Assembly (NCBI RefSeq): GCF_000337135.1
Contig: NZ_AOIN01000045.1
Coordinates: 1-41,813 of the forward strand
Origin: Natrialba chahannaoensis JCM 10990
GTDB taxonomy: Archaea > Halobacteriota > Halobacteria > Halobacteriales > Natrialbaceae
Direction of reading: 5' to 3'
DNA length: 41,813 bases
The notes below the pieces were generated by a model that saw nothing but the letters and a program-made list of their open reading frames with translations, did no database searches and was not told where the DNA came from. The position numbers were made by a program, and so were the translations under genes. Shown here one piece after another: positions 30,793 through 38,416 of the stretch; the first letter of the stretch is position 1, and the number at the start of each line of letters is the position of its first letter.

Positions 30793-32493
30793 CCGAGGCT
30801 GGGCTCTCTCCGTGCGTACAAACGATTCGTCCTCGTCGCCTGGCAGTTTCTCCCGCTGCTACTCGCGTATGCACGAGACCGCCGTCGCTTCCTGTTATTC
30901 GGCCGCTCCCGATCCGTCGACCCCGAAACCCGTCGCCATCGCGCGTCGGTCCTCCTCGAGTCGCTGCTGACGCTCGGCCCGACGTTCATCAAACTCGGCC
31001 AACTGCTCTCGACGCGTCCTGACGTGCTCCCACCGGCGTACATCGACGTACTCGCCGCGTTGCAGGACGAGGTGCCACCGGCCGAGTGGGACGAGGCAAG
31101 AGCAATCATCGAAGCGGACCTCGGCCCGATCGACGAGCAGTTCGAGTCGTTCGATACCGACGCGATCAGCGGTGCGAGTCTGGGACAGGTCTACCGCGCA
31201 CAGCTTCATCCCGAATCGATCGACGACCGCGAGAACGGCGTCCACGAGGTCGCCGTCAAGGTCCGCCGCCCGGAAATAGAATCACTGGTCGAAGCGGACC
31301 TCCGCGTTATCCGCTGGTCGCTGCCGTTGTTGCTCTTTTTCGTTGATGAATCGCGTGCGTTCTCACTCGAGAATCTTGCCGACGAGTTCGCGAAGACAAT
31401 CCGCGAGGAGATGGACTACGAGCGCGAAGCGGAGATGCTCGAGACCATCCGCTCGAACTTCGCCGGTGACGACCGCTATCGCACCCCGACCGTCGTCGAG
31501 AGCCACTCCGGAGCGCGGATTCTCACGATGGAGTACATTGCGGGGACAAAAATCAACGACGTGGAGGAGCTCGAGGAGCGCGGCATCGACCGCAGCGAGG
31601 TTGCGGAGAACCTCCAGTGGGCGTACATGCAGATGATTATGGACGACGGCGTCTTTCACGCCGATCCACACCCAGGCAATCTTGCCGTGACCGGCGAGGG
31701 CCGGATCGTCTTCTACGATTTCGGCATGTCCGGCCGGGTCGATGACTTCGTTCAAGAGAAGATCATCGACTTCTACATCGCCGTCGCTAACCAGGACATC
31801 GACGGCATTCTGGACGCACTAATCGAGGTGGGGACGCTCTCGCCCGATGCAGACCGCGGCGTGATGGCCGAGGTGATGGAAATCGCCATTCAGGACGCCC
31901 GTGGTGAGGATATCGAACAGTACCGGATCAACCAAATTGTTAGCCAGATCGAGGACTCGATCTATGTGTTCCCGTTTCGACTGCCGAAGAACCTCGCGCT
32001 CGTCTTGCGAGTCGCGACGGTCGTGGAGGGCGTCTGCGTCACGCTCGACGAAAACTTTGACTTCATCGAGACCGCGACGGCCTACCTGACCGAACAGGGA
32101 TACCGCGAGGAGACGGCGCGGCAGTACGCCGCTGAGACAGCCCAGCAACTCCGCCGAACCGGCGAGTCGCTGACTAGAATCACGCCGAAAGCAGAGCGAA
32201 CACTCGACCGACTCGACCGAGACGACCTCTATGTTCGTATCGGCGTCGAAGATCCCGACGGTGTGTTCGACAAACTGGCAAAACGACTCGTCTACGGCAT
32301 GTTACTCACGATGTCGCTGTTCTCGATGGGCGTTCTCCACGCCCTCAACGCGCCCTGGGCCGCAATCGTCGCGGCCATCTTCTCGTTCTTCGTCGGAATC
32401 CAGCTCTATCGGACGTTCCGCGAACCGCGATCGATTCGTGCCCGCCCGCAGTTTACCAGACAAAGCATGCGAAAACGCAAGCGCGAGGAGTAG
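30789..32493 (+). CDS. ABC1/UbiB (ADCK) family kinase-like protein; start disrupted or non-canonical
   Basis: The protein has the KxGQ extension (GPTFIKLGQLLSTRPDVLP), the modified Ala-rich nucleotide loop (SGASLGQVYRAQL), the lysine strand VAVKVRRP, EEMDYEREAEML, the catalytic and metal-binding HADPHPGNL and YDFGMSG, and two C-terminal membrane helices. Such kinases support quinone biosynthesis. Similarity begins at about 30799 (RAYKRFVLVAWQFLPLLLAYARDRRRFLLFG), but that frame has no ATG, GTG or TTG between the Hsp20 TGA (30790) and GTG 31024, which would delete the essential KxGQ part. A GTG at 30789 overlaps the Hsp20 stop as in coupled genes but is one frame off. Removing one base near 30809 would restore MTEAGLSRAYKRF. 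So a one-base insertion, sequencing error, +1 shift, CTG start (30799) or TGA readthrough is needed. Confidence 0.85.
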
Positions 32494-32574
32494 CCAGGCT
32501 TCCTTTCCTCTCTTGCTGTGTCGCTTCCCTGGGCACGCGATCACCGGTAACAACCATAACCGACCGCCTGAGTC

Positions 32575-32652
32575 ATGACCGACACCACCGGTACCACCGT
32601 CACCACCAACGTCACAAACGCCACCAACGCCAGCACGCGAGAATTCCTCTAA
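32575..32652 (+). CDS. Possible Thr/Asn-rich micro-ORF (25 codons)
   Basis: In the 190-base gap before the enolase-like gene, an ATG opens a 25-residue frame that is mostly Thr, Asn and Val (MTDTTGTTVTTNVTNATNAS, then TREFL), built from ACCACCGTCACC-type repeats. A CATAACC element lies about 22-28 bases upstream. It may be only a repeat tract; I see no homologue or ribosome-binding site. Confidence 0.15.
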   Translation: MTDTTGTTVTTNVTNATNASTREFL

Positions 32653-32683
32653 CGTTCTTTCCACTGGCCCCCGAAGGGGTGGT

Positions 32684-33781
32684 ATGGACTCGGACCGGAA
32701 CGCGGACTCACCACCAGCCCCGTCGTTCGACCCGCTCGCCGACCTGCCGCTCACCATCGAGCGCGTCTCGACAGCACGACTCTCTCGAGACACCTCGAGT
32801 GGCTTCACTCGCGTCACCACCGAACTCACGCTCGCCGGCAAGGGCGTCGAGGGCATCGGCGAGGACGTCACCTACGAAACCGACGACCACGACGAACTCG
32901 CCGCTTACGGCCTCCCCGACCTCACCGGCGAGTTCACACTCGAGTCCTTCTCGAAACGCGTCGCCGACCACGACCTCTTCCCGACTGCCCCCGACCGGGA
33001 CGTTTTTCGAAACTACCGCCGCTGGGGCCTCGAGAGTGCCGCGCTCGACCTCGCACTGCGCCAATCCGAGGCGACGCTTGCCGCCGAACTCGGCCGCAAG
33101 CGTGACCCCGTCCGCTTTGTCACCAGTACGCGACTCGGTGAGCCACCGACGACGGACCGACTCGAGTCCCTCCGCGCGCAGGTCCCGGACATCGAGTTCA
33201 AACTCGACCCGACAACCGACTGGGACGAGTCGCTCATCGAGCGCTTTCAGGACTCCGCAACGGTCGGCACCGAAACGGTTCGGATTCTCGATCTCAAGGG
33301 CCAGTACGAGGGTACCGAGGTCGACACCCCCGCCGACCCCGCGCTGTACGAGTTGGTACTCGAGTCCTTCCCCGACGCACTCATCGAGGACCCCGGTCTG
33401 ACCGACGAAACGGAGTCGCTGTTCGAGGACGAGGCCATCCGCAAGCGCGTCTCCTGGGACGCCCCGATCGAGAGCCTGGCGGACGTCGAGGCGCTGCCCT
33501 GGGAGCCCGACTGGCTGAACATCAAACCGTCTCGGTTCGGCTCGATTGCGTCGGTACTCGAGACGATCGCCTACTGCGAGGACCGAGGCATTCAGATGTA
33601 CGGTGGCGGCCAGTTCGAACTCGGTGTCGGCCGCGGCCACATTCAGCTGCTGGCGTCGCTGTTCTACCCCGACACGCCGAACGACGTTGCGCCGGGGCCG
33701 TACAACGATCCCGACGTTGGCGAGGGGCTGCCGCCGAGTCCACTCGAGCCGCCAGCAGCGTCGGCAGGGCTCCGGTGGTGA
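32684..33781 (+). CDS. Enolase-superfamily protein (mandelate racemase/OSBS-like)
   Basis: 365 residues. The N-terminal capping domain contains LTIERVSTARLSRDTSSGFTRVTTELTLAGKGVEGIGEDVTYE. The barrel follows: an ALDLALRQ helix, DIEFKLDPTTDWDESLIERF (Lys at the second KxK-like position), VRILDLKGQYEG, LYELVLESFPDALIEDPG, RVSWDAPIESLADVEAL, WLNIKPSRFGSIASVLETIAYCEDRGIQMYGGGQFELGVGRGHIQLLASLFYPD. That last block matches the IGGMxESGIGxAxxxxLAS end of OSBS/NSAR-type members. Lys in NIKPS is the second catalytic lysine. The usual metal ligands are only partly recognisable, so activity is uncertain. Candidate roles are a racemase, dipeptide epimerase or cycloisomerase. The start ATG follows GGGGTGGT, which may serve as ribosome-binding site. 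Confidence 0.78.
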   Translation: MDSDRNADSPPAPSFDPLADLPLTIERVSTARLSRDTSSGFTRVTTELTLAGKGVEGIGEDVTYETDDHDELAAYGLPDLTGEFTLESFSKRVADHDLFPTAPDRDVFRNYRRWGLESAALDLALRQSEATLAAELGRKRDPVRFVTSTRLGEPPTTDRLESLRAQVPDIEFKLDPTTDWDESLIERFQDSATVGTETVRILDLKGQYEGTEVDTPADPALYELVLESFPDALIEDPGLTDETESLFEDEAIRKRVSWDAPIESLADVEALPWEPDWLNIKPSRFGSIASVLETIAYCEDRGIQMYGGGQFELGVGRGHIQLLASLFYPDTPNDVAPGPYNDPDVGEGLPPSPLEPPAASAGLRW

Positions 33782-33839
33782 GCTGTGACGGCTGGCATGC
33801 ATAGGATGTTCGATACCGGGGACCTGGATGAGGGGGTGA

Positions 33840-34088
33840 CTACCGAAGACAGCGCCCGAACAGTTCGGTCTCACACGTCGTGAGCCCGTACAGCGTGCGG
33901 TCAGTGTTCGCGTAGAGCCAGTCGTCTGCGACGGCGACCGAGTTCTCGAGTGAGTCCTCGGTGTCGTAGTGCGTGTGGACCGAGCCGGTCTCGCGGTCGA
34001 CGATGGCTACGAAGTCAGCACGTTCTGAGCAGCACGTTAGTCGGTCGATTACCGGGGGTTGTATAGCGAGACTCAACACGGCTCCCAC
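33840..34088 (-). pseudogene. Remnant of a PQQ-type beta-propeller protein (single blade)
   Basis: An 82-codon frame whose last 60 residues read as one blade of a PQQ-repeat beta-propeller: ADFVAIVDRETGSVHTHYDTEDSLENSVAVADDWLYANTDRTLYGLT, comparable to the VxALDxxTGxxxWxY-x-AVADGxVYVGSxDGxLYAL repeat. A propeller needs several blades, and no others are seen on either strand nearby; the first 20 residues (GAVLSLAIQPPV) do not fit. The frame starts with GTG inside the end of the next gene. I read it as the tail of a deleted gene, though a short expressed protein cannot be excluded. Confidence 0.5.
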
Positions 34089-34888
34089 AGAACTGACGGC
34101 ACTCCGCCTCCTCCAGCATCAGACTCCAGTTCCCGTTGTAACTCGTGGACACCATATCGCGACTCCGAACACAGCTGCTCGGCACACGTCACCGGCACCA
34201 CGATGCGACGGCACTCACCCGACACGAGCAGGCCACTCGGCCCGAACGTTACCTCGAACTCATAATAGCGTACGCGTACGTCTCGCTCGCCCTCATCAAA
34301 CGCACACTCGTCCCCCTCGAGTACCGGGTGGACTGTCTCGAGTGCAGCCGCGACGTACTCGAGTACCAGCCCCAGCCCAGGGGTGTCGGCTGTCCCGAGA
34401 TCGATGCGGATGACTGGAATGATGGGAGTGGGCGTCCCCGCAACAGGAGCAGCGGGGTCGTCGTCGACGCGCTCGAGTCGTCGAACGGTCGGCGGCGTCT
34501 CGAGGTGTGAGCCGGTGCCGGGACCGAGTGCTGCGGCGAGGTGGTCGTCGAGGTCGGCAGCCAGCGACGAGAGCGGTGGTGACTCGCGGCGCTGGTGGTA
34601 GCGTTGCCAGAGCCAGCGTGTGATTCCGGAGACGATGGCGACGACGGCGATGGAGATGACGGCGACAGCGACAGTAGCGATGCCAACCGTCTCCAGTTCC
34701 AGCGTGAGTGTGTTCGACGGGATGACTCCCGAGGCGAGCAGGTCTCCAGGCGGAGAGGATATGCCCTGCCACTGGTACTGCCACTGGGCGGTGAACTCGG
34801 ACCCGAACCCGAACCCGAGTTCGAGTTCGGGCCGAAACCCGTGTCCGTGTCCCAAGTGAGAGACAATACCACCGGTGACGCCGGTCAT
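34073..34888 (-). CDS. Haloarchaeal membrane-anchored protein, unknown function
   Basis: 271 residues. A first part rich in Gly, Phe and Gln (to about residue 50) is followed by one strong membrane helix (VGIATVAVAVISIAVVAIVSGITRWLW) with a basic stop (RYHQRRE). A soluble C-terminal domain of about 170 residues follows (PIIPVIRIDLGTADTPGLGLVLEYVAAALETVHPVLEGDECAFDEGERDVRVRYYEFEVTFGP onward), probably cytoplasmic. The ATG at 34888 removes a basic extension present in the longer frame to 34972. Competing frames on both strands are Arg/Ser-rich shadows; this one has the acidic haloarchaeal composition. No known domain recognised. Confidence 0.65.
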   Translation of the reverse strand: MTGVTGGIVSHLGHGHGFRPELELGFGFGSEFTAQWQYQWQGISSPPGDLLASGVIPSNTLTLELETVGIATVAVAVISIAVVAIVSGITRWLWQRYHQRRESPPLSSLAADLDDHLAAALGPGTGSHLETPPTVRRLERVDDDPAAPVAGTPTPIIPVIRIDLGTADTPGLGLVLEYVAAALETVHPVLEGDECAFDEGERDVRVRYYEFEVTFGPSGLLVSGECRRIVVPVTCAEQLCSESRYGVHELQRELESDAGGGGVPSVLWEPC

Positions 34889-35054
34889 TGGGTCCCTGTT
34901 CGCGGGTTCACTCCGAGATAGTTTCGCTTCCGACAGCCGGTTTGGCTGGCGCGTTCCGGCCCGGTTCACCACGACAAAATTACCGATATCTGGTGGGAGA
35001 GTCGGTGTACGAGGTGTATAGGGATATCGGCTGTCGAAGCCGCCATTCCAAACG

Positions 35055-35061
35055 GTTTATG
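35055..35061 (+). promoter_or_regulatory. TATA box of the aIF5A gene
   Basis: CCAAACGGTTTATGG places TTTATG, preceded by an AAACG BRE-like stretch, about 28 bases before the ATG at 35086; leaderless spacing. Confidence 0.6.
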
Positions 35062-35085
35062 GCCATCGGTTGATTACCCCGGGAC

Positions 35086-35460
35086 ATGGCGAAACAGCAG
35101 CAAGAAGTTCGCGATCTCCAGGAAGGTAGCTACGTAGTTATCGACGACGCAGCCTGTAAGATCAACTCCTACTCGACGGCGAAGCCGGGGAAACACGGCA
35201 GCGCCAAGGCCCGAATCGAGGCCGTTGGCGTCTTCGACGGCAAGAAGCGCTCGCTCTCCCAGCCAGTCGACGCGAAGATCTGGGTCCCGATCATCGAGCG
35301 CAAACAGGGCCAGGTCGTCTCCGTCGACGGCAGCGACATGCAGGTCATGGACCTGGAAACGTACGAGACGATCACGATGCGCATGCCCGAGGATGTCGAC
35401 GCCTCCCCTGACGAGAACATCGAGTACCTCGAGATGGAAGACCAGCGGAAGATTATATAA
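35086..35460 (+). CDS. eif5A: Translation initiation factor aIF5A (hypusine-containing)
   Basis: 124 residues. The N-terminal SH3-like domain holds the hypusine loop [25 protein letters not shown], with Lys36 at the modified position (equivalent to the Lys in TGKHGHAK of eukaryotes). The C-terminal OB domain runs from [41 protein letters not shown]. aIF5A relieves ribosome stalling once its lysine has been converted to hypusine or deoxyhypusine. The ureohydrolase gene four bases downstream is probably part of this modification pathway in haloarchaea, as reported for Haloferax. Confidence 0.97.
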   Translation: MAKQQQEVRDLQEGSYVVIDDAACKINSYSTAKPGKHGSAKARIEAVGVFDGKKRSLSQPVDAKIWVPIIERKQGQVVSVDGSDMQVMDLETYETITMRMPEDVDASPDENIEYLEMEDQRKII

Positions 35461-35464
35461 GTCG

Positions 35465-36319
35465 ATGTTTCCCGGGGCGACTGACGAACGCGAGGCAGCC
35501 GACACGGCGGACACATCCGCCCGTGCGGACGCGAACTTCGTGGTCGTCGGCGCGCCCCTGGACGTGTCGACGACCTTTCAGCCGGGGACCCGATTCGGCC
35601 CGCGGCAACTGCGGACGTTTGCGGAGCCGTTCGACGACTACGACCATCGAACGGATCAGTACTTTTCGGACCTCGGCGTTCTCGACCACGGCGACGTTCG
35701 TGCGTGGGACGACGTGCCGGCGTATCTCGAGTGGCTCGAGGGAACCCTGCGCGATATCGTCTGGGACGACGCCGTCCCGCTCATGCTCGGCGGCGAGCAC
35801 ACGGTCTCGCTGGCTGGTGCTCGGGCTGTCGAGCCCGAGGTCGTCGTCTCGTTGGACGCCCATCTGGATCTCCGAGCGGACTACGACGGCAACCCGCTCT
35901 CACACGCCAGCGTCATGCGCCGGATTCTCGACGACGTCGACTCAGTCGAGGAACTGGTCGTCCTCGGTGCCCGCGCCGGCAGCGAAGCCGAGTGGGAGCG
36001 GGCCGCAGCAGACGACGTGACCATCGTTGTACCTGAGGATGTCGCTGACTGGGATGTCACTGAGTGGGTCGACGACCGAGAAGCCTACCTCAGTGTCGAC
36101 ATCGACGCCGCAGATCCCGGTTATGCGCCCGGAACCGGGACCACGGAGCCGTTCGGTCTCGAGCCGCGCGAGTTGCGCAACGTGGTTCGTGCCGTCGCGC
36201 CGCAGGCAACCGGCTTCGACGTAGTCGAGGTCAACGACCGCGACGATGGTCAGGCGGCCTCCCTCGGCGCGAAGCTACTGCGGGAGTTCGTCTACGAGCA
36301 CGCAGCCGAGCGGCTGTAG
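35465..36319 (+). CDS. speB: Agmatinase-family ureohydrolase (SpeB-like), linked to aIF5A
   Basis: 284 residues. All binuclear-manganese ligands of the arginase/agmatinase fold are visible: His112 in GGEHTVSLAG; Asp131, His133 and Asp135 in SLDAHLDLRADYDG; Asp212 and Asp214 in SVDIDAADPGYAPGTGTTEPFG. The family cleaves guanidino groups to urea. The gene is only four bases after aIF5A and surely cotranscribed. Work in Haloferax linked an agmatinase-like protein to hypusine formation from agmatine, so the natural substrate may be agmatine or the guanidinylated lysine on aIF5A (inference). The ATG at 35465 is the only sensible start; the open frame upstream is a shadow of aIF5A. Confidence 0.92.
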   Translation: MFPGATDEREAADTADTSARADANFVVVGAPLDVSTTFQPGTRFGPRQLRTFAEPFDDYDHRTDQYFSDLGVLDHGDVRAWDDVPAYLEWLEGTLRDIVWDDAVPLMLGGEHTVSLAGARAVEPEVVVSLDAHLDLRADYDGNPLSHASVMRRILDDVDSVEELVVLGARAGSEAEWERAAADDVTIVVPEDVADWDVTEWVDDREAYLSVDIDAADPGYAPGTGTTEPFGLEPRELRNVVRAVAPQATGFDVVEVNDRDDGQAASLGAKLLREFVYEHAAERL

Positions 36320-36345
36320 CAAACTGGACCTCTCAGATCCGGCCC

Positions 36346-36381
36346 GACTGCACAGAACGCCGGTCAGACTGCACAAAACGC
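36346..36381. repeat. Direct repeat between convergent genes
   Basis: GACTGCACAGAACGC (36346-36360) and GACTGCACAAAACGC (36367-36381) differ at one position and are spaced by 21 bases start to start. They lie between the 3' ends of speB and the acetamidase gene, where termination from both sides must occur. Confidence 0.5.
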
Positions 36382-36391
36382 AGACCGACCG

Positions 36392-37303
36392 TCAGAACGG
36401 CGACGACAAATACTCCTTCGGAATCGAATTCCGCACCGTCACCAGCGGGTCAACAACCTGACTGATCTCCAGCCCACCGACCAGACTCGAAAACAGGTAG
36501 GCATCGGTCGTACTGATGTCGTGCTCCGCGGACAGCAGTTCGAGTGCATCTCGGTTGGCCAGTTCGCAGGCTTCCTCGAGTGTCTCCGCGTTGGCCAGCG
36601 GCTTCCAGGTGTCGGGCGTTTCGATCAGCGGGCGCTCGAGTTCCGTTTCGGGCTCGCTCAGCACCTCGACGGTGATATCGATGTCCGTCCCGATCTCCGC
36701 GCCGGTCCCGCACATCTCGCCGTCGGCCATCGCGGCCTTGCAGTCGCCCATTGCGAGCATGGCTCCCTCCTGAAAGACGGGGAGATAGACCGTGTTCCCG
36801 GCGGCGAGATCCGTCGTGTCGAGGTTGCCGCCGTGGTTGTGCGGGACGAGCGTCGTGTGTATTTCCGACTCAGTCGCGACCCCGATGGTGCCGATAAGCG
36901 GATCGACCGGGATTTCGGTGTCCACACCTTCGAACGAGAGGGTGCTGTCCTCGACGGATGTCATCCGCGTTTTTGGTGCCTCGATCCCCTCGTGACCGGC
37001 GAGCAGGCCGAACCCCTCGATGGAAATGACGCGGCCGTGTTCCTCCGTGAGCCGGATGTCCTCGATGTCGACGCGGAGGACGTCACCCGGTTCGGCACCT
37101 GCGACTTCGATGGGTCCCGTCGCGGCGTTGACCTCGTCGGGAACGGCTTCGATCACGTCCGAATCGGACTGGACTGCGCCATCGAGGCTGTCTCTGGTAT
37201 CGATCGTCAGCTTCTCGCCCGATTCAACCGTTGCGATCGGTTCTAGCTCCGGCGTGAACTCGTAGATCGCGCCCTCCTCGTGACTGATCGTTCGTCGCGA
37301 CAT
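36392..37303 (-). CDS. Acetamidase/formamidase family protein
   Basis: 303 residues, typical of FmdA/AmdA proteins. Blocks seen: VESGEKLTIDTRDSLDGAVQ, GPIEVAGAEPGDVLRVDIEDIRL, FEGVDTEIPVDPLIGTIGVA, TTLVPHNHGGNLDTTDLAAGNTVYLPVFQEGAMLAMGDCKAAMADGEMCGTGAE (the signature region with conserved His-Gly-Gly-Asn-Asp), and DAYLFSSLVGGLEISQVVDPLVTVRNSIPKEYL. It would hydrolyse formamide, acetamide or a related short amide to the acid and ammonia in the cytoplasm, in keeping with nitrogen scavenging. The ATG at 37303 is chosen (37309 is the alternative); a minus-strand TTTACAAC about 28 bases upstream fits a leaderless start. Substrate not fixed by sequence. Confidence 0.92.
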   Translation of the reverse strand: MSRRTISHEEGAIYEFTPELEPIATVESGEKLTIDTRDSLDGAVQSDSDVIEAVPDEVNAATGPIEVAGAEPGDVLRVDIEDIRLTEEHGRVISIEGFGLLAGHEGIEAPKTRMTSVEDSTLSFEGVDTEIPVDPLIGTIGVATESEIHTTLVPHNHGGNLDTTDLAAGNTVYLPVFQEGAMLAMGDCKAAMADGEMCGTGAEIGTDIDITVEVLSEPETELERPLIETPDTWKPLANAETLEEACELANRDALELLSAEHDISTTDAYLFSSLVGGLEISQVVDPLVTVRNSIPKEYLSSPF

Positions 37304-37326
37304 GACCATCGATACGAATGGTGTGG

Positions 37327-37335
37327 TTGTAAATC
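37327..37335 (-). promoter_or_regulatory. TATA-like box of the acetamidase gene
   Basis: The minus strand reads GATTTACAAC centred about 28 bases before the ATG at 37303. Confidence 0.5.
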
Positions 37336-37618
37336 GCCCTCTCGCGGAAATTCGTGAGTTGAAGTGCAAGGGTGCCGGTGTGGTCTGCAGCGTGCGAGTG
37401 CAGGACCACAGGTATATGTGTCACGCGGGTGGAGGCTACTCGCGGACTGTTTGCGATGCGATTGCGGCGATAGATGCGGTACGGTCGCGGCGGTGACTGC
37501 GATACGGTTGCGGACACGATCGCGAAATCGGCCTGTCGGAGGCTGCGGCGCGCATACGTGACTGAGAGTCCGACCGGCGATGCGACCGCGAACGCGGCGA
37601 TACGAACCTCGATCCATC
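37336..37618. other. Intergenic region with GCGATACGG-type words
   Basis: No gene is supported. A plus-strand GGTATATGTG (about 37411-37420) is TATA-like but about 200 bases from the methyltransferase start. From 37453 to 37605 the words GCGATG, GCGATA and GCGATACGG recur irregularly, alternating with GCGGCGA; they give the region a patchy, repeat-derived look. Confidence 0.4.
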
Positions 37619-38350
37619 ATGAACGTAACCGACGTCCACGACCGCTGGGAATCGCTCTCGGGAGCTTACTCCCCCGAGTATTACGCCTACTACGGCCCGA
37701 ATGAGACGAGCAAGGCCATTCGACAGACGCTGTCGGAGCTCGTCGATCCGGACGCGTCCGTCCTCGAGCTCGGCTGCAGTTCCGGTCGCCACCTCGCACA
37801 CCTCCACGAACACGGCTACGAGAACCTCGCCGGCATCGACATCAACGAAGCCGCCTTCGAGGTGATGGCTCAAAACTCGCCCGACCTGTTCGAGGCGGGC
37901 ACCTTCTACTGCTGCTCGATCGAAGACCTCGTCGACTCCCTCCCGACGAATCGCTTCGATGTCGTCTACTCGGTCGAGACGATTCAGCACGTCCACCCCG
38001 ACAACGACTGGGTGTTCGACGACCTCGCTCGCATCGCCAGCACTGCGGTTCTCACGGCAGAGAACGAAGGAGATACTCCGAACGGAGAGGCTGGGTCCGA
38101 TTCGACAGCGGAATCAGAGACAGAAGCAGAATCAAAACCAGAATCAAAATTAGAATCAGAAGAAGAATCATATCCGCCTTCGGGTCCAGACTCAGATTCC
38201 CCGCTGCGCGAAGTCCGCGAGGTCGACGGACTCCCACTGTACATCCGAGATTGGGAGCAGGTCTTCACCGACCGCGGCCTCCAGCCGGTCGACTGCACCG
38301 ATACCGAAATCGAGCGCCATACGGTGCGTGCCTTCGATTGTCGGTCGTAG
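37619..38350 (+). CDS. SAM-dependent methyltransferase (class I) with repeat-encoded insertion
   Basis: 243 residues. Motif I VLELGCSSGRHLAHL (SAM-binding Gly loop, about residues 49-63), LAGIDINEAAFEVM (post-I acidic residue), FDVVYSVETIQHVHP (motif II/post-II) and a C-terminal part (LPLYIRDWEQVFTDRGLQPVDCT) define a class I fold. The N-terminus WESLSGAYSPEYYAYYGPNETSKAIRQTL resembles methyltransferases acting on small molecules or lipids. Between strands 5 and 6, residues about 160-195 are a Glu/Ser/Lys insertion encoded by a 12-base repeat; it probably forms a flexible surface loop. The ATG at 37619 is preferred because upstream codons are Arg-rich. The methyl acceptor is unknown. Confidence 0.85.
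   Translation: MNVTDVHDRWESLSGAYSPEYYAYYGPNETSKAIRQTLSELVDPDASVLELGCSSGRHLAHLHEHGYENLAGIDINEAAFEVMAQNSPDLFEAGTFYCCSIEDLVDSLPTNRFDVVYSVETIQHVHPDNDWVFDDLARIASTAVLTAENEGDTPNGEAGSDSTAESETEAESKPESKLESEEESYPPSGPDSDSPLREVREVDGLPLYIRDWEQVFTDRGLQPVDCTDTEIERHTVRAFDCRS
38111..38170 (+). repeat. 12-bp GAATCA repeat inside the methyltransferase gene
   Basis: GAATCA occurs at 38111, 38129, 38141, 38153 and 38165; the last four are exactly 12 bases apart, separated by AAAACC, AAAATT and GAAGAA-like hexamers. The repeat is in frame and encodes ES-KP-ES-KL-ES-EE-ES. It is strikingly A-rich in a GC-rich gene. Confidence 0.85.
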
Positions 38351-38416
38351 CTGCTCCCCTCACGGGACAGTCAGAGACCGTAGGGATACAAGCCCGCCGC
38401 GGAACAACGGACGCGT

